64,000 nucleotides of DNA from assembly GCF_000024965.1 (NCBI RefSeq), contig NC_013530.1, positions 2,666,001 to 2,730,000 on the forward strand, in the 5' to 3' direction. Both the position numbers and the translations under genes were made by a program. Below the pieces are notes generated by a model, which had not been told where the DNA came from, did no database searches, and saw only the letters and a list, made by a program, of their open reading frames with translations. This DNA comes from Xylanimonas cellulosilytica DSM 15894 (GTDB lineage: Bacteria; Actinomycetota; Actinomycetes; Actinomycetales; Cellulomonadaceae). Of the stretch, positions 59,939 to 64,000 are shown piece after piece. The stretch's first letter is position 1; each line of letters opens with the position of its first letter.

Positions 59939-61261
59939 TTACGTCGCCGGGGTGGCGACCGCGGCCGCGCCCGCGTGCAGCCTCGCGGCGAGCTCCGCGA
60001 TCGCCGTCCGCACCGGTGAGCCCGGCGCGTGCTCCGCCAGCGACCGTCCCGCCAGCAGGGCGCCGTCCAGCCCGGCGGCGTCGTCCGGCACGACGACGAC
60101 GTCGTCGAGCCCGGCGTACCGGGCCATCGCCTCACGGACGGCGGCCTCCGGCCCGGGCCCGACGGCGGAGGCTCGCGTCCGGTTGACGACGACGGCGGTC
60201 GGCGCCGGGACGACGACGGGCGCCTCGCGCAGCTCCTCGAGAGCCCGGACCAGGCGCTGGATGCCGACGGGGTCCGCCGCCCCGACCACCACGACGTCGT
60301 CGGCCTCCGCGAGCGCCGTGAGCGTCGCGGCGTTGCGCTGCGGGGCGTGCGTGTCGTACATCAGCACCTCGTCGGCCTCGACGGGTGCGGCCGTGTCGAC
60401 GACGGTGAACGCGGCCAGCTCGCGTGCGCGCTCGAGCACCACCTCGAGCGAGGACGCCGGGACCTCGGGCCAGCGCGCGGCGCGTGTCAGTCCGGTGAGG
60501 ACCCGCAGGCCCGGGGCGACGACCGGGCTCTGGCGGGCGAGGGAGGCGACGTCGAGCGCGCCCTGCCCCGCGGCCCGGCACGCCGCGGCGAGGCCGGGGG
60601 CGTCGTCGAGCAGGCCCAGGCGCATCGCCAGCGACGACCCGTACGTGTCGGCGTCGACCAGCAGCACGTCGCGGGGGTCGGTCCGCTCGGTGCGGTGGGT
60701 GTGCCGGCCGCCGCGACCGCGCCGGCCCGCCGCCGGGCCGAGCCCTGCGAGGGCGGCGGCGAGCTCGAGCGCGACGGTGGTGCGACCGGGGGCGCCGACG
60801 GGGCCCCAGACGGCGACGACGCGTCCGGGGGTGGTGGGGGCGCCGTCGGGCAGCGGGGACGGTGCGCCGCCCTCCGCCGGGACCGCGGGCAGGCCGGGGC
60901 CGTCGGCGGCGTCGCGGATCGCGTCGAGCAACCCGTCTCCCACCGCTGCGGCGACCGCGCCGTCGAGCACGGTGTCGACGCCGAGGGCTCGCAGCCGTTC
61001 GGCACCGTGCCCGTCCGCGAGCGCGACGACCCGGACGCCCGAGCCGTGCAGGCGGGCGACGGTCTCACGGTCGAGCCCGGGCAGGTCGCCGGAGACGACG
61101 GCGACGGCCCCGGCGCCGGCCGCCGCCGCGGCGAGCAGCTCGACGACGTCGCCGCACCGGCGCGTGACGGTCGTGCCCGAGCCGGGAACCCCGAGCGCGA
61201 GCACCACCTCGGTCTCGGCGGTGCCGCGCACCGCGGCCAGGACGGTGACCTGCGCGGCCAT
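59939..61261 (-). CDS. MinD/TadZ-like ATPase with altered P-loop
   Basis: 440 residues. An N-terminal receiver-like half (about 1-140, VTVLAAVRGTAETEVVLALG...GLPAV) is followed by a MinD/ParA-like ATPase: VVAVWGPVGAPGRTTVALELA (about 148-168), VLLVDADTYGSSLAMRLGLLD, and a later VVVVGAADPVGIQRL. Both lysines of the deviant Walker A (KGGxGK) are replaced (GPVG..GR). It resembles TadZ/CpaE, which place Tad pilus machinery at the pole. Its start touches the stop of the SAF gene. No other Tad gene is in the window. Confidence 0.78.
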   Translation of the reverse strand: MAAQVTVLAAVRGTAETEVVLALGVPGSGTTVTRRCGDVVELLAAAAAGAGAVAVVSGDLPGLDRETVARLHGSGVRVVALADGHGAERLRALGVDTVLDGAVAAAVGDGLLDAIRDAADGPGLPAVPAEGGAPSPLPDGAPTTPGRVVAVWGPVGAPGRTTVALELAAALAGLGPAAGRRGRGGRHTHRTERTDPRDVLLVDADTYGSSLAMRLGLLDDAPGLAAACRAAGQGALDVASLARQSPVVAPGLRVLTGLTRAARWPEVPASSLEVVLERARELAAFTVVDTAAPVEADEVLMYDTHAPQRNAATLTALAEADDVVVVGAADPVGIQRLVRALEELREAPVVVPAPTAVVVNRTRASAVGPGPEAAVREAMARYAGLDDVVVVPDDAAGLDGALLAGRSLAEHAPGSPVRTAIAELAARLHAGAAAVATPAT

Positions 61262-61911
61262 CAGGAGATGCTCCCGGTCACGGGCACGACGTCGACGGTG
61301 CCGTCGTCGCCGAGCGCGGCGAGCAGCGCGGGCAGCGCCTCGCCGGGGACGAGCACGTGCAGCGTGGTGGAGGAGCCGACGACGAGGCCCGACCCGGCGG
61401 CGTCGATCTGCTCGACGACCACCCCGCCGACGACCTGCCTCGGCTCGGGCGCACCGGCGCCCGCACGGGTCGAGGGGACGAACCAGACGTCGACCACGGC
61501 ACCCTTGCGCACGCGCGGGGAGAGCGCACCGTCGACCTCGACCGCGACCGAGCGCACGTCGAGGCTTGCGGCGTCCCCGAGCGCGGACCGGGCCACGAGC
61601 TCGCCGTCGTCGACCACACGCGTCAGGACGACGCCCTCGGGCAAGGGCTCGTCGGCCCGCAGGTAGTGGTCGGCACCCTCACCGAGCCGTACCTCGACGG
61701 CGCGGACGGCGTCGGCGGTGAGCTGGTCGCCGGGCGTGAGGGTGCCGTCGGCCACCCAGACGGGCGTGGTGCTCGACGCGGCGGAGACGGCCCAGGAGCC
61801 GAGCGCGACGGAGAGCGCCACGAGCACGACGCCGACCACGAGCCGGGGGTCGCGCCAGGACGGGCGCCGCAGGCGTGCGGCGACCGGGGCCGGGAGGGTG
61901 TCGATGGTCAT
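61261..61911 (-). CDS. SAF-domain protein, CpaB-like
   Basis: 216 residues. One N-terminal transmembrane helix (VVGVVLVALSVALGSWAV, about 26-43), then a SAF domain (VWVADGTLTPGDQLTADAVRAVEVRL) of the CpaB/RcpC type that binds cell-wall or pilin glycans in Tad systems. Pairs with the MinD/TadZ-like gene. The divergent upstream gap holds a DnaA-box-like site. Confidence 0.8.
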   Translation of the reverse strand: MTIDTLPAPVAARLRRPSWRDPRLVVGVVLVALSVALGSWAVSAASSTTPVWVADGTLTPGDQLTADAVRAVEVRLGEGADHYLRADEPLPEGVVLTRVVDDGELVARSALGDAASLDVRSVAVEVDGALSPRVRKGAVVDVWFVPSTRAGAGAPEPRQVVGGVVVEQIDAAGSGLVVGSSTTLHVLVPGEALPALLAALGDDGTVDVVPVTGSIS

Positions 61912-61953
61912 GGGGTCGTCCCTTCGGGTGCTGCTGCGTCAGAGGTCATCATG

Positions 61954-61992
61954 GATGGCCAAGTGCCATCATCGTTTTCCACCTGTGGACAA
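61954..61992. promoter_or_regulatory. Inverted repeat and DnaA box in the SAF / HTH divergent gap
   Basis: The 122-bp gap contains GATGGC-CAAGT-GCCATC (61954-61970), a plausible operator. It also contains TGTGGACAA at 61984-61992, which on the minus strand is TTGTCCACA, the perfect actinobacterial DnaA box, placed head to head with a near match TTTTCCACC (61975-61983). Single boxes can mediate DnaA control of nearby promoters. Confidence 0.55.
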
Positions 61993-62033
61993 ACGACGCC
62001 CACCGATACGTGGTGCTGTGTCAGACTGACGGC

Positions 62034-62243
62034 ATGGCCGCCCGATTCCTCTCCCTCGCCGACGTCGAGGAGATGCTCGCGATCTCCTCCCGGCAGGCGT
62101 ACGCCCTGGTCCGCAGCGGTGAACTGCCCGCGATCCAGATCGGTGGCAAGGGGGTGTGGCGGGTCGAGGCGACGGTGCTCGAGGAGTACATCGCCGGGCA
62201 GTACGCCAAGACGCGGGAGCGCATCGCCTCGGGGGACGTCTGA
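62034..62243 (+). CDS. Small MerR/excisionase-type helix-turn-helix protein
   Basis: 69 residues. FLSLADVEEMLAISSRQAYALVRSGELPAIQIGGKGVWRV is the winged HTH of the excisionase/HTH_17 family (about 5-44), ending in a short helix VLEEYIAGQYAKT. ATG at 62034 follows a possible -10 (CAGACT at 62022-62027) with no ribosome site: likely leaderless. It is divergent from the SAF-MinD pair and is its best regulator candidate. No integrase nearby, so it is not a phage excisionase. Confidence 0.85.
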   Translation: MAARFLSLADVEEMLAISSRQAYALVRSGELPAIQIGGKGVWRVEATVLEEYIAGQYAKTRERIASGDV

Positions 62244-62248
62244 GGGGC

Positions 62249-62797
62249 TCATGCCCGGCTCACCCGCAGCAGCGCCGAGAACGGCACCGTCCGCAGCGTG
62301 ACGGGAGCGCGGTCCGCCTCCTCGAGGTCGAGGTGGTCCTGACCGACGCGCGCGAGCCGGCCCACCGCCTGACCGCCCAGCGTGCGCACCAGCACGCGGG
62401 CGCGGTCCCGCTGCACCTCGCGCAGCGCGGTGCCCAGCCCGAGGGAGTCCACGCGCGAGGTCGACGGCGCACCCTGGCGGCGTAGACCCGTCACCGCGCC
62501 GATCGCGGCGATCGGGACCAGGTGCTCGGTGGGGCCGTGGGCACCGCGACCCTCGATGAGCAGCCAGGATGCGGCAACAGTGCGCAGGGTTCCGGCGACC
62601 GCCTCACCGTCGAGGAGCTCCAGCCCGACCGGTGCGCCGACGACGGCGCGCAACCTGTCGCCGAGCGGGATGCTCGCCTGCTCGGCCCGCGTCAGCTCCG
62701 CGACCTCACCGTCGCGCACCGCCTGCTCGTGCGCGGCGAACTGCGCCTCGAGGTCGGCGAACAACGCCTCCCACCGCGGCCGTGCACCGGCAGCCAT
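62249..62797 (-). CDS. Hypothetical protein, 182 residues
   Basis: Starts MAAGARPRWEALFADLEAQFAAHEQAVRDGEVAELTR, a coiled-coil helix of about 40 residues, followed by beta-rich Gly/Ala/Leu sequence (LLDGEAVAGTLRTVAASWLLIEG). Related proteins are found widely in Actinobacteria without known function. ATG at 62797 after GGGGGAG. Ends 6 bp from the stop of the HTH gene on the other strand. Confidence 0.75.
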   Translation of the reverse strand: MAAGARPRWEALFADLEAQFAAHEQAVRDGEVAELTRAEQASIPLGDRLRAVVGAPVGLELLDGEAVAGTLRTVAASWLLIEGRGAHGPTEHLVPIAAIGAVTGLRRQGAPSTSRVDSLGLGTALREVQRDRARVLVRTLGGQAVGRLARVGQDHLDLEEADRAPVTLRTVPFSALLRVSRA

Positions 62798-62982
62798 CGA
62801 CTCCCCCTTCGACCCCGTGCGACCGCACGGACCAGATGCCCGGGACAGGGTGCCACGACCTGCGCGAAACGGGCAGAACCGTCCACGACGCGTTCGCGAG
62901 GTGGACAGTGGGCGGGGCGTGTGGTTGTCTTTCGCCAACGCACGGCACCAAACGACATCAAACGTCATCACTGGAGGCTCAG
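62798..62982. other. Divergent gap between the hypothetical and LysM genes
   Basis: 185 bp; a -35-like TTGTCT (around 62925) is seen upstream of the LysM gene, but no convincing -10. Otherwise no hairpin or repeat stands out. Confidence 0.3.
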
Positions 62983-63861
62983 ATGGAGCGTCGATCCCCT
63001 CGCGGCACCGCGGCGCGGCTGCTGGCGCTGGGCGCGGGACTGGGTGCCGCGACGGTGGCCCTCACCGCCCGTGCCGTCGTGGTCGCGGCCACGCTCGGTC
63101 CCCCCGCCACCGGGATGGAGGCCTGGGTCGAGGTCGTCGTCGTCGGCGGCGCCGCGCTGGCGGCCGCCTGGGTGGCCTTCGGGGCGTTCCTCGGCCTGGC
63201 GGTCGTGACCGCCGCCGGGGCCGGGATGCGCTGGCGGGCCGGCGAGGCGGCGGTCCGCATGGTCGCCCCCGTGCTCGTCCAGAAGCTCGTCCGGGCCGGT
63301 ATCGGCGTCGGCGTCGGGACCGGCCTCGCGCTCACACCGACCGCAGCGCTGGCGGCGCCGACGTCAGCCGTTGTCTCGGTTGCCGCGGGTGCAGGCAGCG
63401 TCATCGCCACGGAGGCCGGCAGCGCCGAGGGCGCCGCGGCCGCGGGCGGGATCAGCACCGGTGTGGATCTCTCGTGGACGCCGACGGCGACCGCCCCGTC
63501 GACTGCTGGGCCACGACCCGTGACGTCCCAGGCCGCTGCTCCGGCCGAGGTTGCGCCCAGCGAGGCACCGGTCGAGGCGGCATCCGCGGAGCCGGCCCTG
63601 GCCGCCGCTCCCCCAGCGGACGAGCCGCCCGTACGCAGCGAGACCGTCTCCCGCACGGTGCGCTCGACCCCTCCGGACGGCACCGTCGTCGTGCTCCGCG
63701 GCGACACGCTGTGGGGCATCGCCGCGCGGTGGCTCGGCGGTGACCCCACCGACGCCGAGGTCATGGCCGCGACGGTGCGGTGGCACGAGGCCAACCGTGA
63801 CGTCATCGGCGACGACGCCGACGTCATCCTGCCCGGCCAGATCCTCTCACCACCCGCCTGA
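62983..63861 (+). CDS. LysM-domain membrane protein
   Basis: 292 residues. Two to three N-terminal hydrophobic segments (GTAARLLALGAGLGAATVALTA; EVVVVGGAALAAAWVAFGAFLGLAVVTAA), a disordered Ala/Pro/Glu-rich middle, then a C-terminal LysM (VVLRGDTLWGIAARWLGG...NRDVIG...ILPGQILSPPA, about 240-292) that binds peptidoglycan. ATG at 62983 follows GGAGG. Probably co-transcribed with the next gene. Confidence 0.85.
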   Translation: MERRSPRGTAARLLALGAGLGAATVALTARAVVVAATLGPPATGMEAWVEVVVVGGAALAAAWVAFGAFLGLAVVTAAGAGMRWRAGEAAVRMVAPVLVQKLVRAGIGVGVGTGLALTPTAALAAPTSAVVSVAAGAGSVIATEAGSAEGAAAAGGISTGVDLSWTPTATAPSTAGPRPVTSQAAAPAEVAPSEAPVEAASAEPALAAAPPADEPPVRSETVSRTVRSTPPDGTVVVLRGDTLWGIAARWLGGDPTDAEVMAATVRWHEANRDVIGDDADVILPGQILSPPA

Positions 63862-63916
63862 CGCGCCCCCGCGCACCCCACCCGACCGACTTCCAGCGCT
63901 CCGACGGAGGCACAGC

Positions 63917-64000
63917 ATGTCCAGCACGATTCCCGGCAGGGCCCGGCAGATCCGCGTCGTCGGCGTCCCGCAGCGTCCCGGGCGCCCGCCGCAGGCGCCG
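63917..64000 (+). CDS. Start of an unidentified protein (cut by window edge)
   Basis: An ATG at 63917 with GGAGG six bases upstream opens a reading frame MSSTIPGRARQIRVVGVPQR... that runs off the right edge (28 codons). The gene order after LysM suggests an Rv3235-family protein as seen in other Actinobacteria, but too little is visible to say. Confidence 0.5.
   Translation, partial: MSSTIPGRARQIRVVGVPQRPGRPPQAP

Noticed and set aside
62034-62243. Excisionase-type HTH as a sign of a prophage or integrative element
   Set aside because: No integrase, attachment site or phage gene nearby; the fold is also common in chromosomal regulators.

Overview
The window looks like part of the chromosome of a high-GC, Gram-positive actinobacterium. 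A cellulolytic or xylanolytic member of the Micrococcales (Cellulomonas / Promicromonosporaceae type) fits best. The basis is the very high GC content, many GTG starts and leaderless promoters with TAnnnT -10 boxes, and marker families: endonuclease NucS, the multifunctional 2-oxoglutarate decarboxylase Kgd, a zinc anti-sigma factor of the mycothiol-linked RsrA type, the tiny ribosomal protein bL37 and a PimB-like mannosyltransferase. Modular plant-polymer enzymes (GH10-CBM2 and AA10-FnIII-CBM2) add to this. The genus is inferred, not proven.

Layout. 1-3,528 (minus): a secreted xylanase cut by the left edge, nagA and an SDR oxidoreductase, the last divergent from a TetR regulator (3,613-4,200, plus). 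4,152-15,864 (minus): nucS, a DUF2550 gene, the complete F-type ATP synthase operon (atpI-B-E-F-H-A-G-D-C), a WecA/TagO-type transferase, tsaC and prmC. 15,857-28,159 (minus): prfA, rpmE, rho, thrB-thrC-hom, lysA, argS and a Phd/VapC-like module. A single plus-strand PimB-like gene splits rpmE from rho. A tRNA-Arg(CCG) lies at 28,287. 28,493-32,818: an AA10 lytic polysaccharide monooxygenase divergent from a three-gene sugar ABC transporter. 32,970-34,675: a repeat-containing surface protein, a SigE-family sigma factor and a two-helix membrane protein. 34,757-38,968: a GntR regulator with prpD-prpB-prpC (methylcitrate cycle). 38,978-43,693: a CYTH protein, an M15 peptidase with an unusual cytoplasmic tail, and two CNNM/CorC-type membrane proteins. 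43,799-45,585: a two-component system. 45,976-49,776: kgd. 49,847-52,518: aldo/keto reductase, aldose 1-epimerase-like and SGNH-like genes. 52,712-57,818: bL37, rsrA-like/sigR-like, doxX, aroA, rsgA and hisN. 57,852-64,000: a DUF6912-like gene, a GPH transporter, a MinD/TadZ-like plus SAF/CpaB-like pair, a small HTH protein, a hypothetical protein, a LysM protein and the start of one more gene.

How the genes work together. Most of the window is conserved housekeeping: ATP synthesis, translation termination, aspartate-family amino acids, propionate disposal and thiol-oxidative stress control. The accessory layer is polysaccharide use (xylanase, LPMO, sugar import, amino-sugar deacetylation). 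The xylanase promoter carries an 18-bp palindrome over its -10, and the xylanase and LPMO upstream regions share a CGAAACGTTT word, which hints at a shared LacI-type regulator. There is no prophage, insertion sequence, CRISPR array or obvious defence island. The most interesting features are regulatory or architectural: a sigma-R-type promoter placed to express a long SigR isoform, a palindromic element translated inside prmC, the sigma/surface-protein locus at 33-34.7 kb, and the orphan Tad-like pair beside a DnaA box at 60-62 kb.
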